DNA of 64,000 bases from Caldicellulosiruptoraceae bacterium PP1 (GTDB lineage Bacteria; Bacillota; Thermoanaerobacteria; Caldicellulosiruptorales; Caldicellulosiruptoraceae), in the NCBI GenBank assembly GCA_041320695.1, contig JBGGOQ010000001.1, forward strand, positions 310,001-374,000, read 5' to 3'. A program made the translations under genes and the position numbers. The notes below the pieces were generated by a model that saw only the letters and a list, made by a program, of their open reading frames with translations, made no database searches and was not told the DNA's origin. Positions within the stretch are counted from its first letter, which is position 1; the number at the start of each line of letters is the position of its first letter. Of the stretch, positions 48,420 through 60,000 are shown piece by piece.

Positions 48420-48640
48420 TAAGTCAGCAAGAACTCTTGTGACTTTAATCATGAGATGAACTGCTGACAAATATAGTTATTGCTTCTGCTTAATAAAACT
48501 ATCTCTTTGGGATTAATTTGTTTGTATTTCTTTGAAACCTGCAAGTAGTTCCCATCTATATCTTGAACATATAAATAATATTATTGCTTTTTTAATAATA
48601 AGATTCATGTTTTGCATGACTCTTATTATTTTCTCAATTA
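48420..48640. other. Non-coding region between sigma factor and recombinase
   Basis: About 220 bases without a sound gene. GTCAGCA (48423-48429) and TGCTGAC (48461-48467) can close a stem, and a long hairpin (AATAATAAGATTCATG with CATGACTCTTATTATT, one mismatch) lies at 48594-48630, probably the end signal of the recombinase gene. A 44-codon minus-strand frame (48580-48449) has protein-like composition but no start codon. Confidence 0.5.
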
Positions 48641-48649
48641 AAACTACTT

Positions 48650-49504
48650 TTACAACATATTCATTTTATTTTTTAATTCCTTCATAGCTGGCTTGATATA
48701 TATTCTTGTAGTTTCTATATTAGAATGTCCTGCTAATGCTGATACTTCTACAATATTAAAACCTTTTTCTAAAGCACGTTTACAAAAATAATGTCTTAAT
48801 TGATGAGGACTTATTGGTTCAATTCTTGCAATGTAACAGTATTCTCTTATCATTTTAAATATTGTTGCTCTATTCATCTTGCCTCTTTCACCAATAAAAA
48901 GATAATCTACTGTATCAGCATATTTATATTTATATCTTTCTTTGAGCCATTCGTTAATTGCTTCTTTTACAGTAGTGTTCAAAGGTATACTCCTTTGTTT
49001 GCCACCTTTGCCATAATATATAATAAGCTCATCTTTTATGATGTCGTTGAGCCGAATATTACATAACTCCGATACTCTTATGCCAGTATAGGCAAGAGTA
49101 TAGAATATAGCTATATCCCTTTTGCTACCATAATGAACTATACTTTCCTCTAATTTATTAAAATCCTTGTTATCCATCTTTACTGGCGATGTGAATGTTT
49201 TTTGAATATCAATAAAATACTCTTTATTGAATGGATTAGTTTCTAAAATTCCTTTTTCAATAAGAAAATCACAATAAGATTTAATTGAGGCTAAATAGTT
49301 ATTTATAGTTTTTGCATTTATTTTTCTAACAGTCATAAGATAACTTTTATAATTTCTTATGTGTAAAGGTAAAATCTTATTGTCAAACTCTCTATCATAG
49401 CTTTCTTGATACCATTTAATAAATAATTTAACTTTCTGAATATATAAATTAATAGTATTATCCATTTTACCCTTATCCTGCAACCATAATTTATAATCTT
49501 CCAT
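48650..49504 (-). CDS. Tyrosine recombinase (XerC/D-like)
   Basis: 284 residues. N-terminal SAM-like DNA-binding domain and catalytic domain with Arg (YTGIRVSELCN), His-x-x-Arg (HQLRHYFCKRAL), His (LAGHSNIETT) and the nucleophile Tyr (RIYIKPAM). Could integrate the element or resolve multimers. GGGGGA precedes the ATG. Upstream lies an array of TTTTGTTGCGAAT repeats. Confidence 0.9.
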   Translation of the reverse strand: MEDYKLWLQDKGKMDNTINLYIQKVKLFIKWYQESYDREFDNKILPLHIRNYKSYLMTVRKINAKTINNYLASIKSYCDFLIEKGILETNPFNKEYFIDIQKTFTSPVKMDNKDFNKLEESIVHYGSKRDIAIFYTLAYTGIRVSELCNIRLNDIIKDELIIYYGKGGKQRSIPLNTTVKEAINEWLKERYKYKYADTVDYLFIGERGKMNRATIFKMIREYCYIARIEPISPHQLRHYFCKRALEKGFNIVEVSALAGHSNIETTRIYIKPAMKELKNKMNML

Positions 49505-49534
49505 AGCTATTCCCCCTAAAATTGTTCTAATAAA

Positions 49535-49640
49535 TTTTGTTGCGAATTTTTTTGTAACTTTTGTTGCGAATAAGGTTATTTTAAACTTAATTTTACCATA
49601 AAACAGTCCATATTCGCAACAAAAGAATTATTTTGTTGCC
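49535..49640. repeat. Repeat array before the recombinase gene
   Basis: TTTTGTTGCGAAT at 49535-49547 and 49559-49571 (24 nt apart), the inverted copy ATTCGCAACAAAA at 49612-49624, and a partial TTTTGTTGC at 49631-49639. The inverted copy overlaps TTGCGA (49619-49614), the -35 of a promoter with TAAAAT (49595-49590) and an 18-nt spacer. Fits an operator, or recombinase binding sites. Confidence 0.75.
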
Positions 49641-49684
49641 TATTTTTTATCTCTTTATAATGTTTTCTATCTGCTATATAAAAG

Positions 49685-49716
49685 AAAAGAGGAAGTGAAA
49701 AATCACTTCCTCTTTT
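49685..49716 (-). terminator. Terminator of the herA operon
   Basis: AAAAGAGGAAGTGA and its perfect complement form a 14-bp stem, followed by TCTTTTATA on the minus strand. Confidence 0.8.
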
Positions 49717-49839
49717 GCAGGCTATTTTCTTTATTTTTCTATTTTTTCTGTTTTAGTTCTGTATACTTTGATAGTCATGTTGTCTTTTAGCATTTGTTTC
49801 TCTAAATACTTATAATACTAAATCGTTTATTCTTCTTCG

Positions 49840-51543
49840 TTAAGGTCTTTTATAATATGGCTTTGGAAATCTTACTTTTACTGGTTGTTTAAATAATGGA
49901 TGTAGCACAATTAATTCTCCTTTTTCAAGATTAGTTAAATTATTTTTCATTGTTGTAGGAATTGCTTTGTATGCATCACTACTTAATTCCATTGAACCTG
50001 TTCTCCCTAATATATGTGTTGAACAGTTTTCATTAACTTCAATATTAATTTGGCTTTTGAATTGTTCAGCACCTATTAAAGCAATTGATGAACTTCTGCC
50101 ACGTGCTGATATTTCAATTAATTGTTCTGTTACAGATGATACTTTTATTGATTTCGGAGCATATTTATTAAGTTCGTCAACAAATATCAAAAATGGTGGA
50201 GTATCATCGTCAGATTCAATAATTCTTCTATCAATTGCCTTCATTACACAACCTATAATAAAACCTTTTGTATCATCATTTATATTAGCAATATCTATGA
50301 CTGCTACATCGCCATATGTAAGTTGATTAATTTCTTCAGAAATATCTGTCTCTGAGCTTTGATTACTTAAGTTATTTACAAATAATCCTACATTCTTATT
50401 CATTGTTCTTTTTAAATGTCTAATAAATTTCCCTATCGATCTGATATTTATTTCATTTCCTAAAAAAACTGAAAGCGACATTTCTTTATTGCAATTATTA
50501 AATATTTTACTTTTAGATAGTATTTCCCAATTTGTTCTCAAAAAATTAATATCATTCTGTTTTTCGCTTAATCCATAAACAATGCTTTCAATAGTATATT
50601 CAGGATCGTTTACTTCAGAGAATAAAAAAGAAAGATTATCATTATTTAGAACATTTTTCAATGTAAAAGCATATTGCTTTACATTATTACTGTGTGGAAT
50701 TCTATAACTATTAGGTTGTCCATTACCACCTCTTGGTAAGAAATATTTTATATTTGTAAATGTTTCTTTTTGTAAATTAAGTTTTTCATATAAAACTTCA
50801 TCTAATTCATCAAAGTCTGTTGGCTCTTCATGAAGACTTAATAAGTCGTCTTTTTTAACATTAAAAATTATAACACAAGGTTTTGGTTCACTTTTTTGAA
50901 GTATTGATTGGATTATAAACATTGCATATGATGTTTTTGTCGCTAATCCAGAAATACCAGAAATATTAATATGGGCTCCTTCTGGACCAAGAATATAGTC
51001 TTTGTCAAAAAATAATGGAATAAAATCTCCATTTGATTGTAGAATAACTCCTGCTGGTATTTTCTTTTCTTCTTTTATATTATCACTACCAAGAGCTTTT
51101 TCAACTTCTGAAGCAGTTGAAAAAGTAACTTTTTTTTCATTTGGAATGGGCATTAATACATTTATTTTAATGTTCTTATTTTGGTATTTAGGATGGTCGA
51201 CACCTGTATTTTGCATTACAAGACATCGAGCTATGTTTGATGATATTCTAACAGTATTAGGAGATGTATCAACATTTCCGAAATCATTTGATACATAATT
51301 TGTTAAATGCGATTCTGCATCAGTAACTGCAGAGATACTTCCTACAATTCCAAATGTTTTTGTATTAAATTCCTGTTCAACAGTTACAAAATCAAAAGGA
51401 TTAATTAAAACTCCATCTTTTATCCAAAAGCTAAATTCACTTTCAGTGTTAGCACTTTCCTTCGTAACAGATGTTTTACCAATTATTATTTCATTATGGT
51501 TTATAATGCTTTCATTACTCTCATTTTTATCTTCAATCACCAT
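49840..51543 (-). CDS. herA: HerA-type ATPase
   Basis: 567 residues. N-terminal HAS-barrel-like part (FGIVGSISAVTDAESHL), an ATP site at residues 196-205 (GISGLATKTS) that departs from the usual GxxGxGKS/T by having Ala-Thr before Lys, Walker B with FLIFVDELNKYAP, and the HerA-typical ARGRSSSIALIGAEQF and CSTHILGRTGSMEL. HerA forms a hexameric DNA translocase with NurA for end resection in archaea and some bacteria. Overlaps nurA by 7 nt, last gene of the operon. Confidence 0.87.
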   Translation of the reverse strand: MVIEDKNESNESIINHNEIIIGKTSVTKESANTESEFSFWIKDGVLINPFDFVTVEQEFNTKTFGIVGSISAVTDAESHLTNYVSNDFGNVDTSPNTVRISSNIARCLVMQNTGVDHPKYQNKNIKINVLMPIPNEKKVTFSTASEVEKALGSDNIKEEKKIPAGVILQSNGDFIPLFFDKDYILGPEGAHINISGISGLATKTSYAMFIIQSILQKSEPKPCVIIFNVKKDDLLSLHEEPTDFDELDEVLYEKLNLQKETFTNIKYFLPRGGNGQPNSYRIPHSNNVKQYAFTLKNVLNNDNLSFLFSEVNDPEYTIESIVYGLSEKQNDINFLRTNWEILSKSKIFNNCNKEMSLSVFLGNEINIRSIGKFIRHLKRTMNKNVGLFVNNLSNQSSETDISEEINQLTYGDVAVIDIANINDDTKGFIIGCVMKAIDRRIIESDDDTPPFLIFVDELNKYAPKSIKVSSVTEQLIEISARGRSSSIALIGAEQFKSQINIEVNENCSTHILGRTGSMELSSDAYKAIPTTMKNNLTNLEKGELIVLHPLFKQPVKVRFPKPYYKRP

Positions 51544-52691
51544 TTTATACTCCCCCTTATATATAGAATACTTTTCATATTAGTTTTCATAAAATCTTCT
51601 GTTTTCGCTATTGGATATATATTTGATGACCATCTATTATTTGGATATGAATTTACAAAGGTTTCATATAAAATAGCAGAGGAAATATTATTTATCTTAT
51701 CAAGTAACTTTTTAACTTCATCAATACTTGATTTATAAGATAAAATTTCTGGGTCAAAATTTTTAGGGAGAGGAAATTCAATTTTTACTATTCCTTCTAA
51801 TGGTTCTGACAAGTTTTTTCTTTTAAATATTCTTATATACCAAACTAAAACATTCACATTTTCTTTTTTAAAAACAACTGTTCTTTCTGCATAGTCGAGA
51901 GCTGATAATAAAGTCCCAACTTTCATAACATCTTGACCAAATCTTAATAATGGTTTAAAACTCGGAGATTTTGTTAAGGCTATAATTTTATCTGATGCAG
52001 AAGTTACAAATTGTATATTTGAAATAGAACCATCTATTATTGCCATATAATTTGTTTTTTGAGTTTCTATTTCTTTTGTAATTTCATTCATCACATCAAT
52101 TTCAATTTCGTGCATTTTATATCGTGCTATTGCTCCTGCTCTTTCCCTTAAATCAATCGGTAAATCATTTTCAGTTTTATAATTTGTTGAATCAACAAAT
52201 AATATGCTATTATTATTAATATTAAGTAACTGATTTAATAAAGTATCAGGAACTAAACTAAATGGAAAGATTAAATAGTTTTGGTTTTTAAATAATTTTT
52301 TGTGTAGTTTATGCATTGAATCTCTTTCTAAACACGCTGACGCTACCTCGGTAAACATAAGAGGAAATACATTTGGATATACAACTTCACCTAAATAAAC
52401 GGTCTTTAATGTTCCATCTATAAAATACTTAAAAATGTTTCGACTTTTTTCTTCCTTTTGAACTTTTATTTTAATTCCATTTTTATTAATTTTACCATCT
52501 TTAGTTATACCTTGATCTTCAAAACAGATAAATTCTTCATTATTTTTTACAGTCATATCGTCGTCTTTTCTGTCAATATCTGTTGGTAATAATTCTTCGC
52601 TTAAATATTCTATACCAACATTTTGTAGAGTAACATTATCTTTTATTCTATCAATAATTGTTCTCATATTAATTTTCCAATCATCAGGCAT
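51537..52691 (-). CDS. nurA: NurA-type nuclease
   Basis: 384 residues. NurA-fold acidic positions D92 (YFIDGTLKT) and D220 (MAIIDGSISN) are in place, and the C-terminal NIYPIAKTEDFMKTN matches the family's Tyr-Pro...His/Lys end. Degrades DNA ends together with HerA. GGAGGTG precedes the ATG. Second gene after the radical SAM gene, 37 nt away. Confidence 0.8.
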   Translation of the reverse strand: MPDDWKINMRTIIDRIKDNVTLQNVGIEYLSEELLPTDIDRKDDDMTVKNNEEFICFEDQGITKDGKINKNGIKIKVQKEEKSRNIFKYFIDGTLKTVYLGEVVYPNVFPLMFTEVASACLERDSMHKLHKKLFKNQNYLIFPFSLVPDTLLNQLLNINNNSILFVDSTNYKTENDLPIDLRERAGAIARYKMHEIEIDVMNEITKEIETQKTNYMAIIDGSISNIQFVTSASDKIIALTKSPSFKPLLRFGQDVMKVGTLLSALDYAERTVVFKKENVNVLVWYIRIFKRKNLSEPLEGIVKIEFPLPKNFDPEILSYKSSIDEVKKLLDKINNISSAILYETFVNSYPNNRWSSNIYPIAKTEDFMKTNMKSILYIRGSIKW

Positions 52692-52728
52692 TACACCACC
52701 TCCTATATTTAAGTTATCAAAATTTAAT

Positions 52729-53853
52729 CTACTTATTTTTATTAATTTCTCTTAAATACATTGCTTTATCAAGTGACTCTGCTTCTATAATTTTCTTAAT
52801 AAGTCCATCATAAGGTGGGAAAGCTCCATGTGAACCTAAAACTCTTCTCGCTTTTGCTACCATTTCAAGAAGTTCTGGCGTCCATGAAGTTGCTACATAT
52901 TTGTCCTTTTCTAAAGAGTCATTTGGTTGATATCTCATTGGATATGCCACAATCCCTAAATCCATAACATCTTTTAATCGTTCTAAGAAATCATCTGGTG
53001 TATCTTGAAAATTATAAAGCATATATACTAATATTTTTCTTTTTTTGATACCTACTTCAGTTAAATTTTGAACAGCTTTAAGTAAATATTTTCTATCTTC
53101 AATTTTATCGTAAGCAAGTCTAATAAGGTCATACTTTAAATTAGATATTTTTTCTGCAAAAGGTAAAGTTAATAATCTAGCATCAAGCCCTTGATTAAAA
53201 TCAACTTTTACTTTTTTACCTTCTATATTTCGATATTTTTCTAAGAACTCAAAAATTTCTAACTTGTAAGGTGATGCCAAAAAATTATTGTCCCAAAATA
53301 TAATCCTTGTATATTTAGGATTTATAAGATGTGATATTGTATTTTTTGCTTCATATTGAGACTCAATTTTCCATACAACACAAAAAGGACATCTTCTAAT
53401 ACATCCTCTACTAGAAAATAATATACTTCCATCCCATTCAGGAACTAATGAATAATCTGGACATATATCTTCTGCTTCAGGTATCACCCTCTGCCAAATG
53501 TAATCAGGTCGGATTTCATATTTTGCATGTTCAGGCATAAGACTTGCATATATACCACCAAGTATAATTGGTGTTTTAGGAAAAAGCGTTCGATAATATT
53601 CAACTGCTTCTTTTACTTTTCTCCAACCATAAGTAAACAAGCTTGTAACAAATATAATGTCTGGTTTTAATTTTGGTTGTTCATACGGAGAAACTAATTC
53701 GGTTGTATATGAATAGCTTTTAACTAAAGAACTTATTTTAAGTAAACCCAATGGTGGATATGTTGAGTAATATTTAGGTTCTACTAAAAGGCAATGTATA
53801 TTTCTTTTTTTATTTGTTAGCCATTTTATCAAGTCTAAAAGTTCAGCATTCAT
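52729..53853 (-). CDS. Radical SAM protein with B12-binding-like N-terminus
   Basis: 374 residues. Residues 18-115 have the Rossmann-like layout of B12-binding radical SAM proteins (HCLLVEPKYY, PDIIFVTSLFTYGW, PIILGGIYAS), but the cobalamin His motif DxHxxG is not seen. The cluster motif is C151-x3-C155-x2-C158 (GCIRRCPFC). The rest is a partial TIM barrel (FNQGLDARLL, VYMLYNF). Function unknown. First gene of the operon with nurA and herA. Substrate could be a nucleic acid, but this is only suggested by the neighbours. Confidence 0.82.
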   Translation of the reverse strand: MNAELLDLIKWLTNKKRNIHCLLVEPKYYSTYPPLGLLKISSLVKSYSYTTELVSPYEQPKLKPDIIFVTSLFTYGWRKVKEAVEYYRTLFPKTPIILGGIYASLMPEHAKYEIRPDYIWQRVIPEAEDICPDYSLVPEWDGSILFSSRGCIRRCPFCVVWKIESQYEAKNTISHLINPKYTRIIFWDNNFLASPYKLEIFEFLEKYRNIEGKKVKVDFNQGLDARLLTLPFAEKISNLKYDLIRLAYDKIEDRKYLLKAVQNLTEVGIKKRKILVYMLYNFQDTPDDFLERLKDVMDLGIVAYPMRYQPNDSLEKDKYVATSWTPELLEMVAKARRVLGSHGAFPPYDGLIKKIIEAESLDKAMYLREINKNK

Positions 53854-54059
53854 TTACCTGCAACTCCTTTATTTACTATTAATTTTATCAATTAACATTA
53901 TATTTTTCAACATATTTTTCTGAAAAATAAATAAAGGGTAGTCACAATCTTTCCCTTTTGAGCTATTTTAGATAATATCTTAACTATTAAGAAAATCTTG
54001 TTTATAACCTTATTCAACTACTGGTGGTATAATATATGGTTGCTTTAACATTCTATCTG

Positions 54060-54092
54060 TTATAAAAAAAGCAGGGTTAAATACCCTGCTTT
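54060..54092 (-). terminator. Terminator of the surface-protein operon
   Basis: AAAGCAGGG pairs with CCCTGCTTT at the stop codon, followed by TTTTATA on the minus strand. Confidence 0.85.
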
Positions 54093-57000
54093 AAAAACCA
54101 GCTTGAATTACTAACGAACCATTTATTGTTATCGGTAAATCTACATCTTTTGTTGTGTCTGTTCCATCTGCATTTTTCTTATATGCTCTTACTTTAATCC
54201 ATAACTTATCTCCTATCTTGAAATATGGGACACGTCCATACATTGCCATTGCTTTATCTTTATTGAAGGTTGGATATTGGGTTAAGTTCCAATCTGACCA
54301 GCAATATACACCTTCCCATAGATTTTTTGCTTGATCTCCCCAACCTAATCCTTCGCTATAATCATTATTCCTTACAAATGAATTATCATGATTAATAATA
54401 AATCTTACTTGTAGCTTTCTATCATATACATCTGAACTCCAATCCATGCTATTTGGGGGTTGAGTAAAACTTTTCGCTGGATCAAGTTTTGTATGAATGT
54501 TGGTTAAAACCATTGATTCTGCAATAGTTTTAGCTTTTATATTACACTCCCAATAACCAACAATAGTCTTCGTTACTGGTGTTCTATTTGGTGTATATAC
54601 TACTGTGTCTACTCTATCAAACCATGCATCAATCTTATATACATACCCAGTAGTTTTAGCTTTAACAACAATTCCCTCACCAATTAGAACTGTTGAGGTT
54701 TTCTTTGTTGTTAAGTCTACTTCTGATTTTCGGTGTGCTCTTTTAGCAATTTTTTCAGTCCATGCATTAATTGTTATCGTGCTACTTAAATTATACACTT
54801 GTGTATACCAATTGCTCCATAATGGAGTTAATTTTGAACTCCTTGCTGTTGGATTGTCTAGAACTCTATATCCTATTTCATATTGCCCATCATAGATATA
54901 TCCTGCTTCTTCAAGTGTATTAGGCAAATTGTTATAATACTTAGTTTGCCCATTAAACTTAATATACCATTGTTCAGCGTTTTTGGGGTCGCTGTCGGGG
55001 TCGGTGTATGTTGTTGTCGGCTTTAGCTTTGTCCTAAAATCGTTAATTGTCATTGTGAATGTTCCTGTCGGTGCATTATTTGTTGCTTCTGGTTGCTGTG
55101 TTTCGGTGTATACTGTGAAGTTTTTACTTGCTATTGCTGAATAATTACCTGCTGAATCTTTTACTTGTAATTTTGCAATATAGTTGCCTACACCTAATGT
55201 TGCAATATAGCTCTTTACATTTGCTATGTTGTTGTTCCCTACTTCTGCGAAATCCTTATTGACTGTGTTGTCGCTGTTGTAAATCCACCAGTGCCATGTT
55301 GTAATTGGATCGTTGTCTGGGTCGTAGCTCTTGTCTGTTAGGTTGCTTGGCTGGTTGCCTTTTAGAATCTCGGAATCATTCGTAAAATCAGCTACTGGTG
55401 GGTTGTTCGATACACTTAAATCAATCATAGCTATCTTTGGCTTGCTCCAAACACCGACACCACCTGGTCCGTCGCAGTCCTGTACTTCTAACTTGATGAG
55501 GTATATCTTGCCGCTCTGTAATGTCATGCTCTGCAGGTTAGCAAGTGTTGTGTCTATCCAGCTGGTGTCGTCAAGCGTCTTGTACTGCCATTTCCATGCT
55601 ATGATTCCTTTGTCGCTTCTGTTATACTGGTGGTCGGGGTCATAGCTCTTATCAGTGATTGTTACCTTCCCAGTAGATTTGTTATAGGTTGCTACAAAGT
55701 CTGCAATTGGTCTTCTGTGAACGTAGAGCACCATCTGTCGTTCAAGCTTTGACCAGAGCTTGTACTCATCAAAGTCGCTTGTCCCTGGTGGTGGATTGTC
55801 CTGTACCTGGAATGTTACTGTGTACTTACCCGGTTTTGGGAATACTTCAATTGGTGTGTTCAGCCATATACCATCAAACTCTGCTTTGCCAAGGCTGTTA
55901 TCGAACACTGTTTCATCGTGTTCATAACGCCATCTCTGATTGATGATTGGGTCGTTCTCATAGTCTTCCCAGTATGGATAGTAGATGACCTTTTCCTCAT
56001 TGGCAAGCACATACTGTGGGTCAGGTGTAATCTGCGTGTTGGTGTATTTTGCCTTGATTTCGTTCAGTGCCTGGTCTAAGGTTGCTATTGCATTGCCTGC
56101 CGAGTCGTAGAGTTTACCGTCGGTTGCATTGGCAAGCTGACGTAGAGTTAAATCTTGAGTAGCATTAGAAACGTCACTAATATTCTTAATGTTTGTATCT
56201 AATATGCTACTTGGTACTACCATGTAGACATCGGTATTCTTGTCCATTAAGAATCTTAAAAAGTTCTTTGTTATGCTACCAAATGGATAATAGTTTGTAT
56301 TCATAAAGTTGGTCGAAGTAGAATCCGTTAAAAATATACAAATATTGTCATCATTAGAGGATGAAAATAAAATAGAAGGAGTAACACCTAATATATCTTT
56401 AGTAACATACGTATTACTAGTTTCTTGGTGGTCAAAGTATAAATATGGGTCATTGACTGCTACAAATTGGTAACCCTGAATGGTACGAATATACTTAAGG
56501 CTTTGGTACATATATTGTGCCAAAAGCCACTCGTCATAACCAGGAAACGGATTAACAGTAGGGTAGGAAAATAATACATCGCCAAGATCCCAACGGTCAT
56601 GTGCATGATAATAATATGAATAATAGGTTCCATTGACGTAGTAATTAATAGTATAATCCACAACTGCTTCATTAAAAATGTAGTCCCAATAATAATTTGA
56701 TGTTTGATTGTGGATACTGATTTTGTTTTGGTCCAAGTACTCACTATAGATTTTTGAATCTTTGTATTCAGAAAAGCTTTCTTGTCGTGTTATTATAGGT
56801 ATTTTAGATGTTACAGGATGTCGTACACTTCCTATTGAATTCCACCAATTACCCGTCAGCTTGTAAATAGTTGTGTCTTGCCAACCCTGTATACAGTTTT
56901 GTCCTTTGTATATATATTGTGTCATTGTAGTATAACCCGAATACTTACCTACAACTGTTTCCATGTTGTTGATACTATAGTTTATGTCTACTCCATACGA

Positions 57001-60000
57001 ATAGATTTGTGCCTTCAAATTATCTAGTTTTGATTTTATTGCATTAACATCCGATAAATCTGTTTTGTCTGTTAAAATTGTTAAATTAATTTTTTTCCTA
57101 CTTACTTTACTTGTTCCCAAACTTGTAATAGGTGCGATATTTATAACCTCGGCAGTTACCTTATTTTCATCCCAGTCATATGTGTTGCCCTTCTGCAGGT
57201 CATATACGCTTACCCAGTTGCCAACCCCTGTCAGGTCAAGCCCTTCTCTTACAACAAGTGCAACTTTGTATCTGCCAACATTAGCTGTTTTGAGCGTAAT
57301 TGCCGTATTGTTACCCGTATCAACTGTTTCAATATCAAAGTTCTGCACTGTACCCCAGTCCCCTACTGCCTGCCATGTTCCGTCTGCTCTGCGGATGTAC
57401 CAAGTTTCATCATCGAAGTTGCCATCGTTGTTGGAGTCATAAGCGTAAAACCACGCATGTTTTGCAATTGCATCACCATCAGGACTGTAACTTGTGCTGT
57501 TAATCTGTATTGTTGCTTGCGAAGAATCGTTAGGATCTCTTATTATCTTTGTTGGCATTGTAAAGCTAGCTACTGGTGGCTTATCTGGCTTGACGGTGAT
57601 TATCCTGCTGGTTGACTGTGTATTCCCATAGCTGTTGGTGATGGTAAGTGTTGCTTTTATTTGCCCCTCCTTTTTGGCTATTATTTGGACCTGCTGTGTT
57701 CCTGTTGTTGGGTCAATTACAACAATATCACTTGAACTCAAACCACTATAAGGTTCTATCTTCCACTGTGCTTTATCCCACAGGATTGTTGCACGTTTTG
57801 AGCCTGAGTATGAGCTTAGTCCGTCTAATAATATCTTTCTATTACTTTTCAATTCTCCACTTACATTGATTTTTGGTAGCGGTAAAGCTGGAGCAATTGT
57901 AATATTTGCTTCTCCGATATTTCCTGCTCCAATTTTATCCACAGCAATTCCACGAATTTTATATACTCCTAAAGTATCAGTCCAAAATTGCATAACTATT
58001 AAGTTATCAGAATTATACAAATACTGTACATCTTTCATTGGGCACTCATTGTCTAATATTTTTACTTTTACATAATCCCCATAAACCACGTCTTCATCAT
58101 AACCACTTACACTAATGGTAATATCATCGCCTTGTGCAACAATACCTGGGACTGTTACAAAACATTTTGGTGGATGATTTGCATAGCTCCTGCTGACTGC
58201 AAATACCTTCTCATCCGTTCCTTCCTTGTATGTTCCATCTGTGAAGTACACAACAGCTTTATATGCAAACTTGACGAGTCCATCCTTGTTATTTACAGTG
58301 TATTGTCTGCTGTCAGTACTGCTTATCGGAATCTCCACAGACGTGTTTCTTGTGTAGTATGTTGCCATCAAATCAGAAGGTGTATCACGTCCGACATATA
58401 GTTCCCATCTTGCAACTGTTCTACCGCCAGTGTCTGAGATTGAAGCTCTGATACCTGTTTTAACCGTGGTTGTGTCGGGGGTAATTTCACCTGTGAAGGG
58501 ATTGAGTGTTGCTGGTACTGTCATTGGGTCAAGCAGTCCTTCACATGTTACATCTCCTGCTGGTGGCTTGACTGTCGGCACTGGTTTGTCTGTGGTATTG
58601 ACTATGATTTTAACTATAAGTGTTTTCTGACCTGAATCAAGTTCATCGCCAGTAGCTGGTTGAGCCTTTGCTCGTGCTATGAATGTTAGTGTTTGACCGT
58701 TCATATCTTTTGTGAGTTTCAAGGTTCCACTTGTTGGATATGTTTTTGTTGCTGTTACACTTGCCACATCGCTGGTTGTCTGGTATGTGGGAGATAACAG
58801 CGACTCTGTATCCTGCCTTATCCATACACGCCACAGCTTGATTGTCTGTGTCTTATTAGGTATTGTTGCTACTGCCTTGAGAGGTATTGTAACACTGTCG
58901 CCTTCGTTACCAACAATCTGCGTTGGTCCAGTAAAGTCAAGGTTGATATCCATCTTGACGTTTACAGGAACCTCAACCTCAACTGTGTTGGACTCCTTTT
59001 TTGTACCGTCGGTGAAATACAGTGTAGCGGTTACATCAAATGTTTCTGTTGTCCTGTCTTTGTTTGTTGCAATTGGTATTGAAATGGTTGTACTTGCATT
59101 TTTGCTGGTTGTTGTAACAGTGCTTGTACCTGTTTCTGATGTATTTTCGTTATGCACAGCGGTGAATACCCACTTCTGGATTGTTTTGTTGCCAATCTCA
59201 TCTATATTAGCATTCGCAGTAATTTTGACTGTATAGCTCTTTGGAGTTCCACTGCTATCAATACTGATTCTGTCTGCCGTAGATGCTGTTAGTGTCGGTG
59301 TGCCTGTCTTTGTAACTATATCTACTTTAGCTTTTGTGTTTGCAGAACCCCATCCTGACCAGTAGTATTCGTTTGAGTTCCCTATCCTTTCAAGTTTATA
59401 TCTAACCTTGCCATAATACGCTGGTGTTCCCTGGCCTGTACCGTCTGTTTTGAGCGGTATCTTGCTTGCGTCATACTGGAATGATTTTATATTGTCAAAG
59501 CTGTAGCTTGTGCCTGTACCGTTTGAGATTGTCTTTGTAATTACATTTCCTGCCGGTGGGTTGCTGGTGTCAATATAGAACTCCATTGCTGTCACCTGAT
59601 AGCCTGCTGGTGGTGATGGTACTGTAACTTTTGCACTGATATTGTGAGTTACGTACTGGCTTGGACTGTACTGTCCGTTTGTAATTGTGATGGTGCTCTG
59701 CGAAGGTGTTACCGAAAGCTGGAGCTGGGGTGTTTGCAAAGTGGGTTGCTTTGTTATCTTTATTGTCTGTGAAGCAGAGTTGTAAGAATCTGTATGGTAA
59801 CCGGCAGTGAAAAATACTCTGACTTTTGCGCTGACTGTTATTGTGTTATCACCCGTTTGCAACAGGTCAGCAGGTATTGTAAGGTTGTAGTCACCAGTAC
59901 TGCTTGTGAATACAACATTGTCTGATTGCTTGTCCACGTGTGAAGCCTCTCTATATTGGTTTTCACCTCTTATGCCTTTGTATATTAGCTGGTCTGTATA

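Noticed and set aside
54024-54096. Plus-strand small RNA from a GGTGG-TATAAT box
   Set aside because: The -10 is good, but no fitting -35 is visible and the following hairpin is explained as the terminator of the surface operon.
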